Translations under genes and position numbers: made by a program | NCBI GenBank assembly: GCA_031276055.1 | Contig: JAISNW010000072.1 | Span: 1 to 14,106 of the forward strand | Length of the DNA stretch: 14,106 nucleotides | From: Deferribacteraceae bacterium | GTDB taxonomy: Bacteria; Chrysiogenota; Deferribacteres; Deferribacterales; JAISNW01 | Direction: 5' to 3' | In this document: in pieces, positions 1 to 7,313 of the stretch | How the letters are laid out: the number at the start of each line of letters is the position of its first letter | Position numbering within the stretch: the first letter of the stretch is position 1 | Notes under the pieces: generated by a model | What the model saw: the letters and a program-made list of their open reading frames with translations, nothing else | The model's database searches: none | What the model was told of the DNA's origin: nothing

Positions 1-461
1 AACGCTATCGCCCGCGCAAGCCCCACACGTTTTCTCATTCCCCCTGATAGTTCAGACGGATAAACATTGTCAATATTTTTTAACCCCACCTGCCTTAATT
101 TGCTGTGAACTATGTATGAAATCTCCGCTCTGGTCTTATCGGTATGCTCCCGCAATGGAAAAGCAACATTATCAAACACATTCATAGAATCAAAGAGGGC
201 GGCGTTCTGAAAGAGAAGCCCTACCCGCCGCCGCATATTCAACAGTTCAATATCATCCATTTCTCCAATATTTTCGCCATCAAAGAGGATAGAGCCTGTA
301 TCAGGCTTTATAAGCCCTATTATCTGCTTAATAAAAACAGATTTCCCCGTGCCTGACGGACCGATGATAAAGGTTATCTTACCCTTTTCAATGTGCAGAT
401 CAATATCTTTGTGCACCACCTTATCACCAAACTTTTTAGATGTATGGATAAATTTAATCAT
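1..461 (-). CDS. mlaF: MlaF-type ABC transporter ATP-binding protein, partial (3' end outside window)
   Basis: This is the cytoplasmic ATPase of an MlaFEDB-type ABC transporter that moves phospholipids between inner and outer membranes. The visible 153 codons contain Walker A (GPSGTGKS, residues 34-41), the Q-loop (LFQNAALFDSMNV, Q85) and the ABC signature (LSGGMRKR, 138-145). The signature and the FDSMNV stretch are typical of the MlaF/Ttg2A family. Walker B and the switch His lie beyond the left edge. The ATG at 459-461 sits inside the 3' end of the upstream restriction endonuclease gene (8-nt overlap), with no clear Shine-Dalgarno sequence, so translation is probably coupled to that gene. 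Its permease partner mlaE lies about 2.3 kb upstream with two restriction-modification genes between them. Family assignment is secure; the substrate is inferred from the family. Confidence 0.93.
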   Translation of the reverse strand, partial: MIKFIHTSKKFGDKVVHKDIDLHIEKGKITFIIGPSGTGKSVFIKQIIGLIKPDTGSILFDGENIGEMDDIELLNMRRRVGLLFQNAALFDSMNVFDNVAFPLREHTDKTRAEISYIVHSKLRQVGLKNIDNVYPSELSGGMRKRVGLARAIA

Positions 462-1242
462 AATTTTTAAGGTTGAATTTTGCAAAATAATCATCTATCT
501 CTTGTTTCAGATCTATGCCTACCTGCTTAAAGCAATCAAGTAAATCTTCGTATACCTCGTCAGCGCCAAGAAAATTCCAAAATTCTTGTGCTACCATAAG
601 CTCTTTTGACAGATCAAGCATTCCTGCCATAGTCCACCTTGCATATGGTTCAGGTTCATAGGGATTATATGGTATGGCAATCACGGAAAATACATCTGCT
701 TTTGGATTCTTAGCTAACCAGACCGCTGTCCATTCAAGCAATGTCCTCTTAAAACCCTCAAATTCACCTTTATTGGGTTTAGCTGATTTTAGATCAAAAA
801 AGTAAAAAACCCCACTTTTTGTTTTAAGATATAGATCCGCCTTAGTGGGTTTTATATTTACCATTTCTCCTTGACCAGCTGCTTTGCGAATTACAGCAAT
901 TTCATTATCTTTTAAGGGTGAACGAGCTGCTGCTTTTAAGTCTCTCATAATATCTTCAATTACTATTGCGGCATCACGGCTTATCTGCGTTCCTACAACT
1001 TTCTGCCGCTCTACTTCAGCAAAGTTGGATTGTGCCAGAGCAGTTGCCACAGGTTCAAATATAGATGAACCAAAACTAGTGTTAAGCGACTGTATAAAAG
1101 AAAACAGAGCCATTCTATCATTACCAAGCAATCTGGTATGAAAAGGCATAACTTTAGATTCAGGCGTATAATGTTGGAATTTGCCGCGTAAACAAGATAT
1201 TAAGATTGTTTTAATATACTCCCTCTGTTCTTTAAGCATCAT
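454..1242 (-). CDS. Type II restriction endonuclease, TdeIII family
   Basis: This 262-residue protein matches my memory of the TdeIII restriction endonuclease family, whose type member is reported to cut GGNCC. Family-like stretches are MPFHTRLLGNDRMALFSF (32-49), SIFEPVATALA (60-70), IPYNPYEPEPYARWT (190-204) and EFWNFLGADEVYEDLLDCF (220-238). A plausible PD-(D/E)xK core is D136 in KADLYLK followed by D150-L151-K152 in FFDLKSAKPN; these catalytic residues are inferred. The start is a double ATG at 1237-1242 that overlaps the methyltransferase stop as ATGA, so translation is coupled and the methyltransferase comes first, as is usual for such pairs. Its 3' end overlaps the mlaF start. No separate controller (C) protein gene is visible. 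The frame looks intact. The cleavage site in this organism is not known from the sequence. Confidence 0.87.
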   Translation of the reverse strand: MMLKEQREYIKTILISCLRGKFQHYTPESKVMPFHTRLLGNDRMALFSFIQSLNTSFGSSIFEPVATALAQSNFAEVERQKVVGTQISRDAAIVIEDIMRDLKAAARSPLKDNEIAVIRKAAGQGEMVNIKPTKADLYLKTKSGVFYFFDLKSAKPNKGEFEGFKRTLLEWTAVWLAKNPKADVFSVIAIPYNPYEPEPYARWTMAGMLDLSKELMVAQEFWNFLGADEVYEDLLDCFKQVGIDLKQEIDDYFAKFNLKNYD

Positions 1243-2795
1243 ACCGCCAATTTTTTAAGGTGAAATATGGTTTCGCTGTATTCACCCTTATCTTTTTCAG
1301 TTCTATTTATCACGGGGCGGTTATAGCGGTTTACAATCTCTAAACCCGCTCTCTCGGCAATAATTGGGTATAAACAGTATCTATCATTGGCAACTAAAAA
1401 TACATTAAAATCAGTCTTCATATATTTTTTGCAATTCAATAAAACATCTGCAATACCTTTTACGTAGTCCTCTTTCGCCTTCTCCCCCTGCCCTTTGGAG
1501 AGGGGTCCTATTTCACTGTCGTCGCAGCGGGGAAATCCAAATAGATCATAGGCGTATGCATGCTGTTCATGGTAGTCAATCAATCCCACATATGGCGGGC
1601 TTGAAAAGATTCCGTCAATCTTGCGCCCAAAAAGCCATGGAACACCCTTTTCTATATCGATTGTGCGGCTATCGCCCGCTAAACAGATCTGTTGTGTATC
1701 TGTCCTTAGCCTTTCAAACTCACGATAACGGTTGAGAGTATCTTTACTGTAGGTTGCCCACCACTTCGCAATAGAGAATATAGGCTTGCAGATTTTGTAA
1801 TGTTTAGTGCAGTAATAAGGGGCGTTTATCGGCTTGACCAGAGTTGCCAAATCTGAATGCGTGGTAGCGCGGCAAGAGCGCATAACACGGCTTAAAATAA
1901 GGATTAGAATATCCCTTGCAGTATCATCAGAGCTATTTTTGATCAATTCTGCCGCAAATCTTAATTCAGCCGCAACATTCGGCAAAAACCATCTGTTTAT
2001 AAAAGTGTTTGTATTTTCGTTATGCAGTTTGATATTGTATTTTTCTATTAATTTCTCATATATGGGGTAAAATTCCGCCTCTTTCTGTTCAGCAAAACCC
2101 TTTTCGTCTATATCTTTCTGTCTTACGGCTGCCTTATATTCATAGTTTGGAAAATATTTTGCATTAAATATACTTAAACTTTCGAGCAATTCAGCATCAA
2201 AATAGAGTATTCCGCTTGAGTGAATCTGATCTTTTAAGGCATCGGTTATCTTTTTGATCTCAACTTCTAATCTATAGCAATCTACTTTTGCAATTTTACA
2301 ATTAGATATAAGGCAGTTAAAATATGATATATCCACACCGATCGCGTGCATGCCGAGTTCATTCGCCTGCGCTAGAGTCGTTGCACTGCCGCAGAAAGGA
2401 TCAAGAATAATATCGCCTTTATTGAAATAAATATCTCTCTTTAGTTCGTCTGTATGGGAATCTAAAAAATATTCCACCAGTTGTGGAATAAATTTGCCTT
2501 TATATGGATGTAAGCGGTGGATATGCTTAGTGGTATCTTTCTCCCGCAAATTTGCAAATGCGAGGGTGTTTTCAGAGCTTTTGCTGTCCCCCCATTTTGC
2601 GGCGCGCGTATTCAATAAATTATCATAATATTCTTTCAGTTCGTCTATACAAACACAGACTGCACCATTGCTAAACGCTTTTTTGATCTGTGCGTATTGA
2701 ATAAGGTAGCTGATGTTAGACGGAGTTACTCTCTTTTTCAGATACTCGCTTGCCCAACTGCTGGCATCTGTGATGGACATTAAAACTCGGTTCAT
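1239..2795 (-). CDS. Site-specific DNA methyltransferase (amino-methyltransferase, SPPY type) of the type II R-M pair
   Basis: This 518-residue enzyme would protect DNA from the adjacent endonuclease by methylating an exocyclic amino group. Motif X-like HPYKGKFIPQLV is at 96-107, motif I DPFCGSATT at 132-140, the motif II acidic residue in GVDI at 153-156, and catalytic motif IV SSPPYVG at 398-404. SPPY favours N4-cytosine methylation, though N6-adenine is not excluded. AdoMet-binding motifs come before the catalytic motif, so the order is not the IV-to-I order of the beta class. Motif I has Ala where GSGTT is usual. Residues about 7-55 look like a small helix-turn-helix domain. The ATG at 2793-2795 has a good Shine-Dalgarno (AAAGGT, 7-nt spacing), and the gene begins 15 nt after the mlaE stop. 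It overlaps the endonuclease by 4 nt. Confidence 0.9.
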   Translation of the reverse strand: MNRVLMSITDASSWASEYLKKRVTPSNISYLIQYAQIKKAFSNGAVCVCIDELKEYYDNLLNTRAAKWGDSKSSENTLAFANLREKDTTKHIHRLHPYKGKFIPQLVEYFLDSHTDELKRDIYFNKGDIILDPFCGSATTLAQANELGMHAIGVDISYFNCLISNCKIAKVDCYRLEVEIKKITDALKDQIHSSGILYFDAELLESLSIFNAKYFPNYEYKAAVRQKDIDEKGFAEQKEAEFYPIYEKLIEKYNIKLHNENTNTFINRWFLPNVAAELRFAAELIKNSSDDTARDILILILSRVMRSCRATTHSDLATLVKPINAPYYCTKHYKICKPIFSIAKWWATYSKDTLNRYREFERLRTDTQQICLAGDSRTIDIEKGVPWLFGRKIDGIFSSPPYVGLIDYHEQHAYAYDLFGFPRCDDSEIGPLSKGQGEKAKEDYVKGIADVLLNCKKYMKTDFNVFLVANDRYCLYPIIAERAGLEIVNRYNRPVINRTEKDKGEYSETIFHLKKLAV

Positions 2796-2810
2796 TTTAA
2801 TTACCTTTAT

Positions 2811-3581
2811 TCAATATAGTATTACCGTCAGTATCATATCAAAAAATATGATCATAATGCAAGAGAGAGCTACCGCTTCGGTAGTTGCCACCCCTACCCC
2901 CAATGCTCCGCCGGAGGCGTTGTAGCCTTTGGTGCAGCCGATAATAGTTAAGACTACCCCAAAGACAAGGGCTTTTATCCCGCCGTCCGCAAAATCCGAC
3001 ATTGTAAGCAGACGCACCATATTTTCATAATATAGGTAAGAGTTGATCCCCTGCACATAAACCCCGATAAAGCAGCCGCCCGCCATGCCGGTGATTGTGG
3101 CGGTGAAGCTCAAAATTGGGGTGGCTATCATTCCTGCTAATACTCTTGGCACAACTAGATACTGGATAGGGTTCACCGCTTGAGCAAAGAGGGCGTCTAT
3201 CTGCTCGGTAACCCTCATAGTGCCAAGCTCTGCCGCTATAGCGGAGCTGCAGCGCGCTGCGATCATTATGCTTGAAAGCACCGGTCCCAACTCCCGCACC
3301 ATAGCAAGGGCGACTACCATCCCTGTAGCCGACTCCATACCAAAGGTATGAAAACCTTTATATGTTTGATACTGAAAGACTATCCCTGTAAAGAGCCCTA
3401 CTAAAATAACTACCAACAGAGAGCTTACGCCTATAAACTCCACCTGTTTGATAAGAAGCCTAAAGCGAAAGGGGCGGCGCAATGCAGCGCGGAAGGTGCT
3501 TGCAAGCATAATAGAGATTAAACCGAAATTTCTGATTACACTAAGCCCTATCCTTCCGAAAAATGCAACAAAAGAGCGCAT
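2811..3581 (-). CDS. mlaE: MlaE-type ABC transporter permease
   Basis: This is the inner-membrane permease of an Mla-type phospholipid transporter. It is about 256 residues, normal for the MlaE/YrbE family. Hydrophobic segments fall near residues 51-70, 146-176, 202-218 and 235-255. The conserved ELGPV (97-101) and AELGTMRVTEQIDAL (117-131), which contact the ATPase in this family, are present. The frame is open to 3668, but that would run deep into alr. I chose the ATG at 3579-3581 because it starts 4 nt after the alr stop, gives a family-like N-terminus (MRSFVAFFGRIG) and has GAGG 12 nt upstream. An ATG at 3597-3599 is the alternative but lacks a Shine-Dalgarno. The ATPase gene mlaF does not follow directly; a restriction-modification pair lies between. 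Confidence 0.93.
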   Translation of the reverse strand: MRSFVAFFGRIGLSVIRNFGLISIMLASTFRAALRRPFRFRLLIKQVEFIGVSSLLVVILVGLFTGIVFQYQTYKGFHTFGMESATGMVVALAMVRELGPVLSSIMIAARCSSAIAAELGTMRVTEQIDALFAQAVNPIQYLVVPRVLAGMIATPILSFTATITGMAGGCFIGVYVQGINSYLYYENMVRLLTMSDFADGGIKALVFGVVLTIIGCTKGYNASGGALGVGVATTEAVALSCIMIIFFDMILTVILY

Positions 3582-3585
3582 AAGA

Positions 3586-4674
3586 TTAAACAACCTCATA
3601 CACTCTAGGCACGCGATCAGATATCCCGCACAATATCTCATATTCAATGGTATTTGCCAACCGTGCAAGCTCCGCTGCTGTTATATGATCCCCTAAAATC
3701 TCCACAGAGCGCCCCGCGGCGCTCTCGCCGAAACAGGTAACATCCACAACCGCCATATCCATGCATACCTTTCCAATAACCGGCAAGTAATGCCCATCTG
3801 CATACATGCGGGCGGTATTGGAAAATTCCCGCCTATAACCGTCTGCATAGCCTATGGGCACTACCCCCGCCCATATCTCTCTTTCAGCAATATAGCTCCT
3901 ATTATAGCTGACGGAATCACCCTTTTTATATTTTGCAGCATGGACAATTTTTGAAAAGATCGCCATAGCAGGCTTAAGCCCTGCAACCTCCGCCCCGCCG
4001 ACATAGCCGTATAAAAATAGACCAGGGCGGGTAAATTTATATCTATTTTCATATTTTGCAATAGCTGAAGAGTTATAAAGGCTGGCGGATTGGATATTAT
4101 ATCTATCTATAAATTCCTTAAACTTCTCTTCCTGCCAAGCGGAGTATTCCATATCGCTGTCGCTGGAGGATAGGTGGCTCATAACATGGACAACATCAAA
4201 TAGCGGATAACGTTTTTTGAAATCCTCAAAGTCAAGGGTTATAGGGTAGCCAAGCCTCGCCATCCCTGTATCTAACTTTAGCGACACAGCCGAGCGCGCC
4301 CCCCTTCTTTCTAAGAATTCATGATAGCTCCTGCCGATATGATCATTATATATATTTACTATGAGAGAGCTTTTATAAATTTCATCATAATAGAGCGGGT
4401 CGACGTAGCCTAAGATTATTATATTAGTTCCGTTTTTTATCTCATGCCTAAGGCTTATCCCTTCAGATACGGTGGCAACCCCAAAATATGAGACGCCTGC
4501 TTTAGATGCTGTTAGTGCAGTTTCTTTCGCCCCATGCCCATAACCGTCTGCTTTAACTATCGCTATTATATCAGAGTGAGACAACTCTTTGGCTAAACGG
4601 ATATTATTAGATATAGACGCGGGGTTGATATTGGCATAGGTGGGGCGCAGCGCTTTTAATAGGGAGTTATCCAC
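3586..4674 (-). CDS. alr: Alanine racemase
   Basis: This PLP enzyme interconverts L- and D-alanine and supplies D-alanine for peptidoglycan. With the start used here, the PLP-binding lysine is K41 in VKADGYGHG, and the catalytic tyrosine is Y257 in SVSYNRSY of the C-terminal domain. KLDTGMARLGY, GKVCMDM and the terminal LCGISDRVPRVY are also family hallmarks. Length (362 aa) is typical. The frame allows a GTG at 4683, but the GTG at 4672-4674 has a much better Shine-Dalgarno (AGGTGA at 4680-4685, 5-nt spacing), so I prefer it. This start lies inside the end of prfB (8-nt overlap), implying coupled translation. mlaE follows within a few bases. The alr-mlaE-mlaF order is one I recall from some Gram-negative groups, but I could not check that here. 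Confidence 0.95.
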   Translation of the reverse strand: MDNSLLKALRPTYANINPASISNNIRLAKELSHSDIIAIVKADGYGHGAKETALTASKAGVSYFGVATVSEGISLRHEIKNGTNIIILGYVDPLYYDEIYKSSLIVNIYNDHIGRSYHEFLERRGARSAVSLKLDTGMARLGYPITLDFEDFKKRYPLFDVVHVMSHLSSSDSDMEYSAWQEEKFKEFIDRYNIQSASLYNSSAIAKYENRYKFTRPGLFLYGYVGGAEVAGLKPAMAIFSKIVHAAKYKKGDSVSYNRSYIAEREIWAGVVPIGYADGYRREFSNTARMYADGHYLPVIGKVCMDMAVVDVTCFGESAAGRSVEILGDHITAAELARLANTIEYEILCGISDRVPRVYEVV

Positions 4675-5800
4675 CGCTTTCACCTGTGGAGGCTATCCCT
4701 GCCGAAAAGAGTAGATACGAGCGGATAAACTCTTGCAGCTGCCCATCCATAACCCTATCCACATTAGAGGTTTCATAACGGGTTCTGAGGTCTTTTACCA
4801 TCTTATAGGGGTGCATAACATAGCTTCTTATCTGGCTGCCCCAAGCAATATCTGATTTTGAAGCCTCCAACTTCTCTTTTTCGCTGTTTAACTTGCTCAT
4901 TTCAAGCTCATAAAGCCTTGCTGTTAGAATCTTCATAGCGTGCGCCTTATTTTTATGCTGGCTGCGCTCTGTTTGGGAAGATGCAGCAACGCCTGTGGGG
5001 ATATGGGTTATGCGTACAGCAGAATCTGTTGTATTTATATGCTGTCCGCCTGCTCCGGACGCCCTATAGGTATCCACCCTAATATCCGCCTCGTTTATCT
5101 CTATTTCAGGTTCATCCTCAATATCTGGAGCTACAAAAACAGAGGCAAATGAGGTGTGGCGGCGGTTTTGGGAGTCAAAAGGGGAGATGCGCACAAGCCT
5201 ATGCACCCCCGATTCGCCTTTTAAGCATCCATAGCTGTAATCGCCGATTATATTGAACACAACGCTCTTTATCCCCGCCTCTTCGCCGTATATGCAGTCT
5301 AAAAGCTCAAAGGAGAAGCCCGATATTTCAGCATATCTGTTATACATTCGTAAGAGCATATCAGCCCAATCGTTGGATTCTGTGCCGCCCGCTCCAGAGT
5401 GTATAGTCACTATGGCGTTGTTCATATCGTGCTTTCCATTTAAGATAAGGGCTAGTTCAAAGTTTTGCACCAGAGATTCAGTTTGCAACGTAAGTTCTAT
5501 AAGTTCAGGATAAACCTCCGTTTCCCCCTCTTTGTAAAGCTCTCTCAGCACAAGGATATCCTCGCCTTGCTCCTTTAATTTACGCCAGCTCTCTAAAAAT
5601 TTTTTATGCTTTGCCTGCTCTTTAAGAAGGGTCTTAGACTCGCGTTTTAGCCAAAATTGCGGATCTGTAAGGGAAAGAGCATCTATCTCATCAATGCGTT
5701 TTGCAAGCTCTTGCTCTTTCACCGCAGGAGCAAAGCTCTCGGTTCTAGCGGCAATCTCATTTATCTTTGCTGACAGCTCTTCCGGCTGAATATTAATCAT
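4667..5800 (-). CDS. prfB: Peptide chain release factor 2 (RF2), no programmed frameshift
   Basis: RF2 reads UAA and UGA stop codons in the ribosomal A site and triggers peptide release. The stop-codon recognition tripeptide SPF is at 206-208 (VRISPFDSQNRRHTSF), and the catalytic GGQ is at 251-253 (RASGAGGQHINTTDSAV). The SPF tripeptide separates it from RF1. Length is 377 aa, close to the usual 365. The frame runs uninterrupted through the region near residues 22-30, where many bacteria carry the in-frame UGA and +1 frameshift, so that autoregulation is absent here. The ATG at 5798-5800 follows the acetyltransferase stop by 7 nt and has only a weak purine-rich upstream stretch. The gene overlaps alr at its 3' end. 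Confidence 0.97.
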   Translation of the reverse strand: MINIQPEELSAKINEIAARTESFAPAVKEQELAKRIDEIDALSLTDPQFWLKRESKTLLKEQAKHKKFLESWRKLKEQGEDILVLRELYKEGETEVYPELIELTLQTESLVQNFELALILNGKHDMNNAIVTIHSGAGGTESNDWADMLLRMYNRYAEISGFSFELLDCIYGEEAGIKSVVFNIIGDYSYGCLKGESGVHRLVRISPFDSQNRRHTSFASVFVAPDIEDEPEIEINEADIRVDTYRASGAGGQHINTTDSAVRITHIPTGVAASSQTERSQHKNKAHAMKILTARLYELEMSKLNSEKEKLEASKSDIAWGSQIRSYVMHPYKMVKDLRTRYETSNVDRVMDGQLQEFIRSYLLFSAGIASTGESGG

Positions 5801-5807
5801 CTTTTTA

Positions 5808-6275
5808 TTATAGGTTCTTAATCAGTGCAGTTTCGTCGCAATCAGGGTATTTAAGGCATTTAAGGCAGTCTGTCCACATCTTTTTAGGCAGTTCGTCTTT
5901 AGCGATCTCGTTAAAACCTAGTGAGGCAAAAAAGCTGGTTCTATAGGTTAAGGCAAATACCCGCTTAAAACCCAAATCTTTTGCCCGCTCTAGCTGTTTT
6001 AGCACCAATTTGCGCCCTATCCCTCTATTTTGCATCTCCTGCTTAACGGCAAGAGAGCGGATCTCCGCTATATCAAGCCAAGTGGGGTGCAAAGCGCAAA
6101 CACCTATGATGTCTAAAGGTTCTCCGCCCTCGTAAAGATAAAACTCCATGGTCCTCTCCACCACATCGTTTAGGTTCAGCATGAGCATATCGCCTTTAAC
6201 AGCAAAAGAGTTGATCAAACTCTGTATCTTCTTTGCATCTGTAATAAGCGCCTTACGTATCGTAATATCTCCCAT
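5808..6275 (-). CDS. GNAT N-acetyltransferase, short ArgA-type (probable N-acetylglutamate synthase)
   Basis: This is a single GNAT domain of 155 aa. The acetyl-CoA binding stretch SLAVKQEMQNRGIGRKL is at 74-90, and FFASLGF at 115-121 is the usual end of the fold. The C-terminal PKKMWTDCLKCLKYPDCDE (130-148), with paired cysteines, is the hallmark of short acetyltransferases annotated as amino-acid N-acetyltransferase. These make N-acetylglutamate, the first step of arginine synthesis, without the kinase-like domain of classical ArgA. The exact substrate is inferred from the family. It is the first gene of the minus-strand operon and is followed 7 nt later by prfB. The ATG at 6273-6275 has no strong Shine-Dalgarno. 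A candidate promoter lies just upstream at 6303-6331. Confidence 0.85.
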   Translation of the reverse strand: MGDITIRKALITDAKKIQSLINSFAVKGDMLMLNLNDVVERTMEFYLYEGGEPLDIIGVCALHPTWLDIAEIRSLAVKQEMQNRGIGRKLVLKQLERAKDLGFKRVFALTYRTSFFASLGFNEIAKDELPKKMWTDCLKCLKYPDCDETALIKNL

Positions 6276-6302
6276 CTTAGAGCAACCCGCTTGCAGTGGA
6301 TA

Positions 6303-6331
6303 ATACTAGTGAAAAGTAAGGCAAGTTACAA
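6303..6331 (-). promoter_or_regulatory. Candidate sigma70 promoter for the acetyltransferase-prfB-alr-mla operon
   Basis: On the minus strand, TTGTAA (6326-6331) and TAGTAT (6303-6308) are separated by exactly 17 nt, each matching the consensus at four of six positions. Transcription would start about 20 nt before the acetyltransferase ATG. This is a consensus match by eye only. Confidence 0.35.
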
Positions 6332-6422
6332 GGGGAATCTTTATAGGAACATAGTTCATCACCGCAAGCGACATCACAGCATTTATCTGTAAAAAGTTCA
6401 AAATCTTTGGTTTAGAAATTCC

Positions 6423-6434
6423 ACTTTTAAAAGT
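6423..6434. repeat. 12-bp perfect palindrome in the divergent intergenic region
   Basis: ACTTTTAAAAGT is a perfect inverted repeat in the 276-bp gap between the divergent acetyltransferase and transporter genes. It could be an operator or a chance AT-rich palindrome; nothing else supports a role. The rest of 6276-6551 shows no RNA gene or second coding region that I can defend. Confidence 0.25.
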
Positions 6435-6551
6435 TATCCTGTTGTGCTAGCATCACCACTGATATTCACATTTAATATACAGGAGTTATACCCTTTTGCA
6501 AATCTTTTTTGGCGGCTTTGCCAATGCTGCAACCTCTGGGATCATGAGATA

Positions 6552-7313
6552 ATGAATGACCGCTGGATTGCTCTAGCAAAGATAAATACTCTTTCCGCTC
6601 TAGCACAGATAGTTCAGATCGGTTCAATTACCCCCCTTGTATCCTTGACGCTGCAGAACAGAGGCGAAAACTCTTTTACAGTAGGGGTTATAGTCAGCGC
6701 ATCGTGGATTGCTGTATTATTGTCATCGAAATTTATTCCAACTCTTTTAAGTAAATTTGGTCTTGTCCGCTCTGCGCTGGCAAGTTCTGCCCTAACTATT
6801 ATCGGAATTCTTGGCTTTACCATTTTTACTAATCTTTTAATATTATTTTCTCTGAATTTTATAATTGGAATTGGGCTCATCATCCGCTGGGTAGCGTGTG
6901 ATACATGGATAGTCTCTACAGCATCTAACAAAGAGAGGGGGCGCGCTATAGGCTTGCATGAAACATTAATGGGTGCGGGGATAGCCGCTGGACCTATTAT
7001 TATAGCTCTCTTTGGCGGGGCAAATATATACGCATTTTATATCTGTGCGTTAATAACCCTATTTTCAGGGCTTATATCATTGACACTTAGAACTGTTGAT
7101 CTAAAACCGCCTATCCCCCAAAAAAACAGCGGCAATTCCCTTATTTTTATCATTCCTATAGCGGTATTCGGAGGTTTTGCAGCAGGTTTTTGCGAAACAT
7201 CCTCTATCGCTTTTTTGGTAGGATATGCTGTCAATGAGGGCTATGCAATGGCATCTGCCGCTCTGCTTTTAACTGTATTTGGTATAGGAGGAACTAAATG
7301 CAGCTTCCTATAG
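6552..7313 (+). CDS. MFS transporter, N-terminal part (frame broken at about 7295)
   Basis: This is the first two-thirds of a major-facilitator-superfamily inner-membrane transporter. It is 253 codons with about seven to eight hydrophobic segments. The central GLIIRWVACDTWIVSTAS and SNKERGRAIGLHETLMGAGI stretches resemble the YcaD-like group, in which the substrate is usually unknown. The frame is open from 6444, but the extra 36 residues do not look like transporter sequence. I therefore start at the ATG at 6552, where the first membrane helix begins. After FGIGG the frame reads a short out-of-frame tail (TKCSFL) and stops at 7313. The rest of the protein continues in the next frame from 7298. 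One missing A in the run at 7296-7298 would explain this: restoring it joins GIGG-T-K to MQLPIGYFADK. This could be a pseudogene, a sequencing error or a split gene. Confidence 0.8.
   Translation: MNDRWIALAKINTLSALAQIVQIGSITPLVSLTLQNRGENSFTVGVIVSASWIAVLLSSKFIPTLLSKFGLVRSALASSALTIIGILGFTIFTNLLILFSLNFIIGIGLIIRWVACDTWIVSTASNKERGRAIGLHETLMGAGIAAGPIIIALFGGANIYAFYICALITLFSGLISLTLRTVDLKPPIPQKNSGNSLIFIIPIAVFGGFAAGFCETSSIAFLVGYAVNEGYAMASAALLLTVFGIGGTKCSFL
7286..7300 (+). promoter_or_regulatory. Strong internal Shine-Dalgarno and ATG at the frame break of the MFS gene
   Basis: AGGAGG, 6 nt, then ATG. The same bases encode Gly-Gly of the upstream frame, so the match could be coincidental, but it is a near-ideal initiation site exactly where the downstream frame opens. 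Confidence 0.5.

Noticed and set aside
144..543. Forward open frames across mlaF and the endonuclease end
   Set aside because: They lie opposite clear Walker A and signature coding sequence and have no family features.
3582..3668. Longer mlaE start inside alr
   Set aside because: It would overlap alr by more than 80 bases, and the extra residues mirror alr codons in another frame; the ATG at 3579-3581 gives the normal family length.
4675..4683. GTG at 4681-4683 as alr start
   Set aside because: No Shine-Dalgarno at proper distance; the GTG at 4672-4674 has AGGTGA 5 nt upstream. The difference is only three residues.
6444..6551. 36-residue N-terminal extension of the MFS transporter from an upstream ATG
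   Set aside because: The extension is Cys/Trp-rich, unlike transporter N-termini, and the ATG at 6552 sits right before the first membrane helix.
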